64,000 bases of DNA from NCBI RefSeq assembly GCF_026210795.1, contig NC_089445.1, positions 186,001 to 250,000 of the forward strand, read 5' to 3'. Source of the DNA: Rhizophagus irregularis (lineage: Eukaryota > Glomeromycota > Glomeromycetes > Glomerales > Glomeraceae). Positions 19,999-30,022 of the stretch are shown here, piece after piece. A program made the translations under genes and the position numbers. Within the stretch, counting starts at the first letter, position 1; each line of letters opens with the position of its first letter. Below the pieces are notes generated by a model. It was not told the DNA's origin and did not search any database. It saw only the letters and a program-made list of their open reading frames with translations.

Positions 19999-21508
19999 TT
20001 AAAGTTGTAAAAGTTTTTTTAGTCTCCTTTCTTCCTTGCCCAATTTTGGTGATTCATTATCTACGATCACACTTAGACCAAAATCAATAAAAAAATAATT
20101 GCGACTTTTTGGTTCATATAGTATATTTCTTGTAGCAATATCATTGTGCAAGACGCCAAATTTATGTATTTCCCTGAGTTGATTGACTATGAAACTTTTT
20201 TCTTCTTTTGTGAGTCTTGTAGGATCAATATGACGGGAGTCCTCAATTAATTGCATCGCTAATGCAAAAAGATATCCGTCATAGATGTAACCTTTGTAGA
20301 ACAAACATGGAACAACACGACCTAATATCAATATTGCGATAGATGAGTTAATAATGTTTAAAAATATTATGAATGAAAAAAATTGTACCTTGACATTCTT
20401 TCAAAATAGAATATATTTGAGCTTCATGTATTAGCGTTTTCATCTCCTCTTTCTGCTTACATGCGTCACATGTCTTCCATGCCACAGCTTGATTATCATA
20501 ATATCCAGAAAAAATTTTTCCGAAAGACCCGCCACCTATATATTCGTCTACAGTAGCAATTACCTTGGATGAACTGGCAATTGTTTTTCTACTTTTTTTA
20601 CTACTAGTCTTTGCTGATGGAATCTGTTTTCTCTTCCTCTTCCCCGAAGAAGAATCATTGTCATCATAATCAGGGTCATTAGGATCATCAGCGTCATCAT
20701 CATCATCATCAGAGTCGTCCTCATCATCATCATTATCAGATGAAAAATTGTCAAGCACTACACGTCCCAATCTATTGCCAACATTATCATTATTGACAAG
20801 TTGGCTGATATAGTAAAAGCATTGGCGTAAAGTTGGATTAACATCAGCGGGTTGAACAACACGAGAAACATACAGGGTGTTTGGATCTGTTTCTTCCCGT
20901 TTAAGAAAGTACGTATCGCTATAATTTGATAAAATGCCATAATGGATGCCATTACAGGCCATTTGACCAAATATCTGCGATAGGATACGTTTCTTGAATT
21001 TAAAATTTGGATTGTATCTTTGATTCTGGTTACTAAAATCTGGATTTATTATACCACGCCGGTCTTTATATCGATAAATTTGCCAGAGATGATAATCGCA
21101 CAAATTAAGATTGTGACGCGTTTTCAATTCCACCGGCATCTTGGCCACTGAGAAATTATTAGTGCATAAAACATAGTCAGAAGCACCTAAAAATCCGACA
21201 GGTGTTGCAAGAAATGCTGCTCCTTGTGGTATTAATAACGCTTCGAGAGGTACTATAACATTAGAATATAAACGAGCTTTTGCCTCTTCTTTGACTCTGA
21301 TAAGCACTCCACTTGTGAATCCAACCTGGTATTGTCCTGCTGGAAGGGGATTTTGCATTCTGACATTTTGCGCGAAACCGATCCATTCCCTCACGTTGAC
21401 TGGAAACCGTGGATAAGCAGCTGTTGTTGTTTGATTAGCGCTATTTTGCAGGTTCCATTGGCAAACTGGAACGGCGTGACCTAGTAATTGAGCTGCTGTT
21501 TCAGTCAT
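19999..21508 (-). CDS. PD-(D/E)XK nuclease-kinase protein, Crinkler-like C-terminal architecture
   Basis: Two exons, 20389-21508 and 19999-20321, joined across a 67-nt intron with GT (20388-20387) and TAG; together 1443 nt, 480 residues. Residues about 100-240 look like a PD-(D/E)XK nuclease fold: D111, E127-x-K129 in VELKT, then a GQM motif near 181 and YGILSNYSDTYFLKR. A long acidic Asp/Ser tract (about 257-287) and basic clusters KRKRK (290) and SKKSRK (303) follow, possibly a nuclear localisation signal. Residues 321-480 form a compact kinase domain: GGGSFG loop (325-330), K345 in AWK, E362, HND (432-434) in place of HRD, N439 and DFG (453-455). The C-lobe after DFG is short. This nuclease-plus-kinase layout matches Crinkler-type effector C-terminal regions expanded in arbuscular mycorrhizal fungi; no Crinkler header or signal peptide is visible. 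The start is the first ATG of the long frame. A broken relative lies upstream at 24584-26196. Confidence 0.78.
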
Positions 21509-22041
21509 AATAGAAGACTAATAGAGGAGCAAGAAGAAAACTATGGTTCTTTTATGAAAAATAATCATTACATATATAAATCTAACTTTTTGATTCAAAT
21601 TCTGAATCAGTGATTTTGAATAAATCATAAAATCACATCAGTTGGCGTCATACAATAGACCCTGTGCGACAGAAAAGTTTCACAACTAAGCCATCTTAAT
21701 TTGCAGACGATTATCCATATGGTTGTAGACTTCGCTCATAATAATTTGTTATGCGTGATGGTAAAGAATTTTCGTGTAATTCCATATGAATAAAATTATA
21801 TTCGAAAAAAATAATAACGAATTGCAAAGTATTTAAAGTTTTGAGTTTACTCAATAAGACCCAATTCTCGAAAATGCTCAGGAATAACTACATATGAGTC
21901 TTCGTAATACAATATTCAGATAGTAAAGATGAATACAAATATGAATCTACCGATAATGACTATTCGATGCAAAGTGCGATGTATGAGGACAAGAGATTTT
22001 ATTTGCGAAAAAATACTGATTAGGAATAATTAAGTTCCGGA
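21509..22041. other. Upstream region of the nuclease-kinase gene
   Basis: No gene. Presumably carries the promoter. Ends with GTTCCGGA (22034-22041), the left target duplication of the adjacent hAT element. Confidence 0.5.
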
Positions 22042-24377
22042 TAGGGTGTCCAGGATGGGTTGTCGTGATGGTCTAAAAATCGCGTGTGATTTTCACGATT
22101 TTATCGCGAAAATCGCGATTATAATTTTGGCCGAAATTAACATAATTTCGACCAGAATTAACATTAAAAAACTTACAATTTTTATTTTTATTATTTTATT
22201 TACAATTTTTCGTCTTTACAAAAATTTCATCTATAAACTATTCCCTAACTAGCAAATTAATATCAATATTACCATTCAGATTAAAATAAAGAAAATTAAG
22301 CATTTTAATGCTTTCTTCTTTAAGTGCCACTCTTCTATCCGATAATATACTTTTGTAACTAGAAAAACTACGTTCAATATCTACACCAGATACTGGTAAC
22401 CATATATATCTCAAAGCTAATGAACTAAGTTCTGGTAATAAATGTGATTTACCTCGCCAATATACATCTAAATTTTCAAATTCTTCAACAGATTCATTTA
22501 ATCCACAGTAAATACCCCATTCTTGTATTAAAATATCCATAGGAAATTGAAATTCTTCAATAATTCTATAGTCTCCCATATTATGATGTGCCGTATTGGA
22601 CTGAATAAATCTTGGATCAAAGCATTGTATCGCTCTAAATAATGGTAAAGCTGGATGATTAGATATATGTTTTTCACACTTTTCATAAGCCCACACAAAA
22701 GCCTTAGAAAATAATGAGATAAATGGTTCTCTATCATAATTTCTTTCATTAAAAATTTGTTCTATTTCATTTGAAACTGGAGGATTCCTTCTTCCTGATG
22801 AAAGAAAAGCTTGAAGGTTTATTATTCGTGAATAAACAAAGGGAGCTATAGCTTTGTTTCGTATTTTAAAGAATTCCAAATCATTAAACAATCTGAATAA
22901 AATTCAATAAATGATAAGTATAATAAAATTAATGAAGTTATAGCTAATAATTTATTTTCTTACCTGCCACAATTGTATGTAATAAAAAATATAAAAATTT
23001 CAACATATGAAACATGATCATGATGTTCACAAAAAGTCTGAAGATACCGGATAGCTTTTGAATAATGATTGATAGAATATTCTGTATTAATAAATGTAAT
23101 TACATGAGGATATATAGGTTTGATCCAATATAAAAATGAAAACCAGGAGTTCCACCGCGTTTTCACAGGTAATGGAGCTAAAGTAGGAGATTCAACATTA
23201 TTTCGCAGTAAATGCTCCTTCCAACGAATTTTTCTTTGTGAATTATAAACAAAAATTGCTTTGAAATTAGAAACCAATCTGTCAACTAATTCAAATTTTT
23301 GAAAATCAATCCAAGTTTCACCAATTAGATTAAGGATGTGTGCCAGGCAACAATTGTGTTTCATTTTTGGTAAAAAAGGAGATAAATGGGAATATGCCAA
23401 TTTCATATATGAAGCATTGTCAGATATAAAAAAAATAACGTTTTGATAGGGAATATTATATAGATGAATTGTATCTATAACAAATTGAGAAATCATTGAA
23501 GCATTAACATTAGGTATAAAATTTGTTCTAGCTAATTTAGTTTGGTTATCAAAACTAAATAAAATATTAACAGCGTGACGACCACAACGGTCAGTAGTCT
23601 CATCAATTGTTAAGCAAATACTTTTGTTAACTATAACTGTCTTCAATTTTTGAAATTCTATTTCATACGATAATGGAAGATATTTTTCACGAAGCTGATT
23701 TGCTCCAGTAATTAAGCCTCCTATAAAAATAAAAATGCAAATGGAAATAATTATATAAGTAAATTATTGTAATAAAGTAAAGTTAGTTTAATTTAAAATA
23801 TAAAATTCATACCGTTTTTACAATATTTTAGTAAAAATGGTTTTAATTTTTCAATCTTCTCTAAAGGAATATCTGCAGATGTGAAAGCAGCCACTACATC
23901 AGTATTAACTCTTTCTCTTTCACTTATTGTATTTTCAAATGATGGTATAGTTAACTTTTCGAATTGGCGAATTAATATCGGTAGTTTTATTCTTAAGGTG
24001 TTTTACTGTACGAAGATGTTTATTACAGTATCTTTTCTTTTATGTTCAACTCCTGTATTGCAAAATCGACACCACAGCACATTGCCTTGTACAATATAAT
24101 TCTCTCGATACTCTGCACCTTTGTGACAAATGTACATGTGGAGCAACCATTTTTATAGAAAAAAAAAATTAGAACAAAAATGGTTAGGATTAGAAATTTT
24201 TTCGGCTAAAAAAAAAGATTTTATTGATCGTCCAATTGAAATCAATAAAGATTATCCAATCAAATTAAAAAGTCGTGAAAATCGCAAATTTTTGTTAAAA
24301 ATCGTGACCGTGATAAAATCGCAAAAAAATTGCCAAAATCGTGATAAAATCGTGATCAACCCATCCTGAACACCCTA
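22042..24377. mobile_element. Nearly complete hAT transposon, 2336 bp
   Basis: Inverted ends TAGGGTGTCCAGGATGGG and the complement of TAGGGTGTTCAGGATGGG, flanked by a perfect 8-bp duplication GTTCCGGA (22034-22041 and 24378-24385). Subterminal regions are full of AAAATCGCGATT/CGTGATTTT words. It carries a transposase gene on the minus strand and is inserted between two nuclease-kinase family genes. Confidence 0.92.
22238..24137 (-). pseudogene. hAT transposase, three exons, frameshifted first exon
   Basis: Minus-strand exons 23813-24137, 22964-23720 and 22238-22892. Exon 1 encodes a BED-type zinc-finger remnant (CRFCNTG ... HLRTVKH) but the pieces lie in different frames, so at least two small indels are needed. 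Exon 2 is open: LTIDETTDRCGRH holds the first catalytic Asp, SDNASYMKLAYS and HNCCLAHILNLIGE follow, then KTRWNSW, the conserved RW of hAT enzymes. Exon 3 is open and ends with the hAT dimerisation domain (LPVSGVDIERSFSSYKS, LSDRR, NFLYFN). Intron borders are GT...AG and keep the frame (NG|GLIT, CG|RLFND). Recently active by appearance, but exon 1 is damaged unless the reading or assembly is at fault. Confidence 0.85.
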
Positions 24378-24583
24378 GTTCCGGATCGGGAATATAGTAT
24401 GCAAACTCAATCTCATCACAACCATACGAAATTAAAACAAATTTATTGCAGCTTAACATGTGTTATCACTTTTTTTTCTTGTTATTGATAAAAAATAAAT
24501 TGCAAAAGCAGATGCTGATTGTAATACATACTATCCTTTCTTGATATTATAAAATAGCAAATTACTTAACATATTACGGAATT

Positions 24584-26196
24584 CTAAATACTGTTGTAAA
24601 AATCAATTACTATACTATTCAATTTAAGTTTCTCTTCATTAAATAACCTCCAACTTTTCTTAACGTCATAATAAGAACTTGACATCCCAAAGTCAATTAA
24701 GTAAACGTCATTATTACGATTATCGAGCAATATATTTTCCCCACGAATGTCATTGTGGAGAATGCCTCTATCGTGAATTGCCTTTAGCACAAGAATACCC
24801 TTAACCTTTTGCCATTCTGTAATATGTTTATAATAACTTTAGGAGTTGTACGATAACATACACATACCATTTTCAAAGTAGCCGTAACACTCTAAATTTG
24901 GAAGATCTTGAAGGTCACTAAGAAGTTGATATATCCTAACCTCGTTCTGCATTTCTTTCAAGATATATGATGGGGATTTCCACAGATTGGCATACTTCAG
25001 CGAATTGTATTGTTGCGAAATTCACATGTAAGCGTCTTTCAACTTTGTCCCCTCGCTTAACATATCCTTAAATTTGAAGTCTGTAAAGTAAAGATTCTGA
25101 TTATTTGTGCTTGTTGATGCGTCAGAAGATGAATCAGATGACTCCTTTTTTTGAGCTGATTTCCTTATATTTCTTGTTACGCGTTTACCATTATTTTCAT
25201 CAGAATTATATTAGTATGGGAAAATGCATAATTCTTTAGTAACATATGCATACACCTTAAGAACAGGTGGCGAATGCGACTGTAACGGAAGAGCTTCTGA
25301 TATCCAAAGCTTGTCTCTGTTTTCTTTATTATCGCCTGGTCGGTGCAAAAACCAGTGGTTGTCGTAAGTTGATAGTATACTGTACTTAACTTGATTCACC
25401 ACCATATAACTATAAATCTGTCTAATTCCACTTTCATGCCTTTTTATTGCGTTTATGAAATTCTATAAATGATTCCCCAATATATTCTAAAATATGTTTT
25501 CTTTTAACCTCGATTGGTATGAGCGGTTGAAACGTAGCAAAGTGGTGGCAAATAAAATCTGGATCGCACGGGGTTATTGGTCGATTCTTTTGAAAAATCA
25601 TAATCTTCCAAAAGCTAATACTTCACAAATATTTGTTTCAAAAGCGGTTTGAAAGCTCATTTCATTATGCATCTGTAAATAATTGATAAATATTGGCCTA
25701 TTATGTTCAGATTTGCCTCTGAATTTAAAATTATCACATAAAAAAGCCTTGAGGAAGGAACTCCTCCACTAGGTTGATAATCACCTGAATTCGTAGTCTT
25801 TCTTTCCCTTAACAGCGTTTGGATGAAATGTAAGAAGTGGCGAAATACTCTATAACTCTTCAGATTGAGAAGCTGGAAATGAAAAAGTATTAATATTACG
25901 AAGGGAAAATGGCAAAAGAATTACAAGTATACAGACAGCTTCCAGTATGAATAGATATTTTTTAGGAGGCGAAGTGGGCCAGTAGTCTTTTATATCATTT
26001 ATTGCTGACAACTTGTCACTGTCGTTGAGTTTGAGATTCTTCAACTGAACGTCCTAATCGCCATGAATTTTCACTTTCACAGCTTTTGTTTTTCCTCCTT
26101 AATAATCTTCTTGAGCTTGCTAACAGATTTATTACTACTTATTGTAACAGAAAATGCTGTATCTCCTTTGACGAGGAAGAATAATATGATAAACAT
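24584..26196 (-). pseudogene. Broken Crinkler-type gene (header, nuclease, kinase)
   Basis: Read on the minus strand from ATG 26196-26194. The start FFLVKGDTAF followed by SVSKLKKIIKEEKQ matches the Crinkler header domain. After a stop and frame change LKNLKLNDSDKLSAIN and DYWPTSPPKKYLFILE continue it. Further on come a PD-(D/E)XK part with the ExK motif (PIEVKRKHIL), YSILSTYDNHWFLHRP, a Ser-rich linker, then kinase pieces: LKEMQNEVRIYQLL, GILHNDIRGENILL and LIDFGMSS. Stops and frameshifts between all pieces show it is not functional as it stands. It parallels the intact gene at 19999-21508, which lacks the header, so the two are diverged members of one family. Confidence 0.75.
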
Positions 26197-26649
26197 AATG
26201 ACTTTTATAGTAATTTTTGCAAAATGTTATTGGTTCAAAGTGCAGATAAGAGTAAAAAAAGAGAAAAATACAGCATGATGGAAGTTTGTTTTAATTTATT
26301 AACATTTGTGATCAACATTGAAATGTTACACTATGTTGAACCAATAAAAATTACAATTTTTCACGTAACTTTAAATTATTTGAGTACGGCATATATAAGA
26401 TAACCTTATATTTTATGTCTTCACATAGCAATAGGCCATTTTTTTTATTATTCTTCAGAAATTTTGCAGATCATTTATTATTGTAGATCTTTAAAAATTT
26501 AATAATATAACGATAGTTAACCACTGGTTATTATAACCATCTGTCTAATAAAATTTAAATTTTAATTTTCAAAATTAAATTTTATAAATTTTTTAAAATT
26601 TACATAATTTGTCATATGATATGATTATATGACATATATTTATACTACT
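26197..26649. other. AT-rich intergenic, no gene seen
   Basis: Upstream flank of the Crinkler-type pseudogene, without open frames worth noting. Confidence 0.5.
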
Positions 26650-27085
26650 ATGGTGGCTGTCATCTATAAACAACAATAGTCCAAAATTTTGAAATTTATT
26701 TATTTATATTGTGTAACTTATGTTTTAAAGTACTTTGTCAAAATATTAATTGCCGCGTAAGCGGCAAAATTTTTTTTTTGCCATATTACATGGAATTCTT
26801 GTGGATTTCCATGGAATTTTTGTAAAATCCATAAAAATTACATGAAAACTAGTCCGAAATTTTATATTTTTATTATTGCTACTTATTAAAATTATCCAAC
26901 TTTAACCCATAATATTAATTAAAATTCTTATTAAATTTTATAAAATAATCCAATAGAAATGTTCAGTACATGTTGCTATATCATTTTATTGGTTTACTAG
27001 TTTTTTCTTTTTACTATTCAATTTACAATTTATAAAAATATGAAGTCACTTAATATTAGTGTGGTTTATAGGTGACAGCCACCAT
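26650..27085. mobile_element. MITE with ATGGTGGCTGTCA ends
   Basis: Ends ATGGTGGCTGTCA and TGACAGCCACCAT are complementary, and the inverted match extends about 22 bp inward. Flanks ACT / ACT may be a 3-bp target duplication. A solo end occurs at 2523. Confidence 0.75.
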
Positions 27086-27179
27086 ACTCTTTCTCTTTCA
27101 TTTACCTCTATTTACCACATTTATTCCATTTACTTGTTTATTTCATTTATTCATTTATTTCATTTGCCCTTATAAAATT

Positions 27180-27789
27180 TAGAGTTCCGAATGGATCAGG
27201 TCAAGTCAGGTTAATTGACCACCTAACTTGAAAAAAAATTTCAGGTCAGGTTATATCAAATTATCTGTTTGACCTGACCTGAACTGAAACCTGAAAATTT
27301 TCAGGATTTTTATTAAAATATCAAAAAAAAAAATGGTGCAAAACATTTTTTTTGAAATATTGCGATTCACTTTTTTATATTAAAATCAATATAAAAAAGT
27401 GAATTCCGATACCGCAATTCACTTTTTACATATAAAATTGATATAAAAAAGTGAATTCTGATACCGCAATTCACTTTTTACATATAAAATTGATATAAAA
27501 AAGTGAATTCTGATACCGCAATTCACTTTTTACATATAAAATCGATATAAAAAAGTGAATTCTGATACCGCAATCCACTTTTTATATATAGAATTAATAT
27601 AAAAAAGTGAGTACTGATATCGCAACTCACTTTTATTATATAAAATCAATATAAAAAAATGAATTATAATACCATAACTCACTTATTATATAAAATCATA
27701 GTTTCAGGTCAACAGGTCATTCAGGTTATATTGAATTGCAATTGCTAAACCTGACCTGATAAATTCAGATCAACCTGTTCAGAACTCTA
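27180..27789. mobile_element. hAT-type MITE with tandem-repeat core, 610 bp
   Basis: Ends TAGAGTTC / GAACTCTA with a perfect 8-bp duplication ATAAAATT (27172-27179 and 27790-27797). Subterminal parts are built from CAGGTCAGGTT words. The centre is a 52-bp tandem repeat. Confidence 0.85.
27361..27695. repeat. 52-bp tandem repeat of hairpin-forming units
   Basis: About six copies with a period of 52 bp (CCGCAATTCAC at 27412, 27464 and 27516). Each unit pairs AATTCACTTTTT with AAAAAGTGAATT, so each can fold into a hairpin. Copies diverge toward the right end. Confidence 0.85.
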
Positions 27790-27897
27790 ATAAAATTGCA
27801 TGAAAAGAACATATGATACACTTTTTTTCTCTCATTTTATTCATTTTTTTTTAAATATAGCTGAATTTGATCAATAAAATATACATTCATTCTAAAA

Positions 27898-28284
27898 TTA
27901 GCTTCTTTTCTTTTTAACAAACAATTCATTAAATAATCTATCAGCCTCTTCTACTCCATAATTTAAGCTATTATCTTCATTAATATTCTCCATTCTTTTT
28001 CTTTTTCTTTTTCTTTCTTCATGTAAATCTGATGTAGTTAAAGATATATTTTTGGTGTTTTCAAAAGCTAATTGGAGTTTTGCTTGTTTTGTCTCATTTG
28101 TCATATTTGGATAACATTTTAAATCATATTTGTTGAATAATCCTTCAATTTGTTATTGATGTATAACAATATAGTAAATACGAGATTTAATAAATTCATA
28201 TAATAATGGAAATTCATATATTGGTAAATTAGGTGAATATGCAAAGTTTATAAATTCTTCTTTAAATAATAGATTATTCAATGC
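27898..28284 (-). pseudogene. C-terminal remnant of a hAT-like transposase
   Basis: On the minus strand MALNNLLFKEEFINFAYSP continues through FIKSRIYYIVIHQ, an in-frame stop, then IEGLFNKYDLKCYPNM and MTNETKQAKLQLAF, ending in a Lys/Arg-rich tail (RKRKRKR, VKKKRS). The phrase before and after the stop resembles the C-terminal part of BED/hAT-like transposon proteins frequent in Rhizophagus. The 68-residue piece after the stop is not itself a credible gene. Confidence 0.5.
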
Positions 28285-29578
28285 CATATGCAAGCCAAAA
28301 ATTTTTTTTTGAAATTTTATTTTAATTATATATTACTTTATTTAACTTTTTAGAAAAAAAAAATTTTGTTTATAATATATTAATAAAAAAATTTTTTATT
28401 TAAGAATTTACAAATTTTGTATTTTTCTATTATTGCATTTAACAAATAACATAGATACTCTAGAAAAAAACTAATGCTTTTAATGAATTCCTTGCAAAAT
28501 TTTACCCTAGTTTGCAAAAAATTGATTTTAAAAATCTTTAAAAATGATGGAACAAATTATAATTTATTAAAATTAACCAATAATATTAAAGTTCGATTTT
28601 TTCAAAATCACGTGATTGTCCGAGCCCCACCTTTTGCTATAAGTCCGCCCATATACAGTACAAGCAATTCTGAATTCCAAGTATATTGGAATTACACTTT
28701 ATAAATGCATTTATATAACTATTATACAATATCAACCAATCATTGATATTACTGTTGTTTAAAATAAATTCTTATTTCAAATTAAATAAATTTGTATTAG
28801 CTATTAATAAGTTTATTGTATTTCATAAAATATATTGATTCTTTTGATTTAAAATGCATTTTAAGTTTAAATAAATAAAAGGAAACTTCGAATTTAAAAA
28901 TTTTGTTGGATTCTTAATTGTCTATTTTTCTATTGGCTGTTCTTTAAATGCACACCCGGTCCCAAGATGTGTGCACTTAAGGCTGTATAATTTCTAAAAG
29001 ATTTTAGATTAACAGAGAAATTGAATTACAAACCAATATTAAAATCATTGACGTGTCGTAATAAATGTATTTAACTTAAATTTTTATTTACATTTTATTA
29101 TATGTTTTTTTACTTTTTACTAAAATAATGTGAATATCAATTCCGATCATTTTAGCAATAATTTTTCATTTATTACAATTTTCAGGAGCTTAATTTCGGG
29201 CGATATTTAACCATCTGGTAGCTAGTCTTTCGCAGAATGAAAATTCACCACAAAATAAAAACGTATCATATTATTTATTTTTATAGATATTATAATAGAA
29301 ATATGATTTTATTTAAAAAAAATATTAATGATTAATAATTAAAAATATAATTGAGTAAGAAATAATTAATTAAAACTAAAAAGAAACCAAGTAAAAAATA
29401 TGTTAAAATGAATAAAATAAAATATAAACATTGAAATAAAAGTGATATAAACATATGAAAATGGATAAAAAAAAAATATGTTAAATGCAACAAAAAATTA
29501 TTTACAATTCAAATAAAATTCAGAAATTTACAAGAAAAATTGGATACTGCGGAATGCGGATGTACAAAAAAAAAATAG
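28285..29578. other. AT-rich intergenic, no gene seen
   Basis: Several short open frames on both strands but none with domain-like content. Likely 3' flank of the small gene at 29579-30022. Confidence 0.5.
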
Positions 29579-30022
29579 CTAGTGTTTATCGATAATAGTA
29601 GCACTACCAGCATTCATATTCACAAGACTGAAATCATTTGCTTCTTCAACGATAGGATCCAAAAAAATAGAATTTCTGTTGGACCTAATAGAAGCTTTAC
29701 TTCCTTTCCTTTTAACAGCACGTTGATTATTATTACTTACAACAGGAACTGAGAAAACCATTTCTCTTTGTTGTTGAACCAAGTTGTTATTGTTGGTTCC
29801 ACTTCCGTCTAATGTGAAATTGTCATTATCATTATTAAATGAGGAAATTCTTTTTGGTAATAACATCGGACTTTCCATTGGACTTGAATCGGATGAAGAA
29901 GGAAGAAATGATGGAGGATAAATCTCAGTGGTGTAAACGTGTCCTGAAGATGGTGGCGATTGTGGAGAAGTCGAAAAAACTTGAGAGGCATGAGGAGGAT
30001 TATTGAAAAATGCTGCGTTCAT
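29579..30022 (-). CDS. Small Pro/Ser/Asn-rich protein, unknown
   Basis: Single-exon frame of 147 residues from ATG 30022-30020 to a stop at 29579. The first 60 residues are rich in Pro and Ser (FSTSPQSPPSSGH, PPSFLPSSSDSSPMESPM), the middle has poly-Asn/Gln, and the end has a basic segment KRKGSKASIRSNRNS with basophilic kinase-like sites. No signal peptide, membrane segment or known domain. Codon content differs clearly from the AT-rich surroundings, which supports a real gene. Probably a disordered regulatory or effector-like protein; function unknown. Confidence 0.6.
   Translation of the reverse strand: MNAAFFNNPPHASQVFSTSPQSPPSSGHVYTTEIYPPSFLPSSSDSSPMESPMLLPKRISSFNNDNDNFTLDGSGTNNNNLVQQQREMVFSVPVVSNNNQRAVKRKGSKASIRSNRNSIFLDPIVEEANDFSLVNMNAGSATIIDKH

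Noticed and set aside
20560..20970. Minus-strand frames rich in Met/Ile inside the nuclease-kinase gene
   Set aside because: Alternative-frame reading of the Asp/Ser-rich coding tract of the real gene.
23881..24369. Plus-strand frames in the hAT element
   Set aside because: Antisense to transposase exon 1 and to the subterminal repeats.
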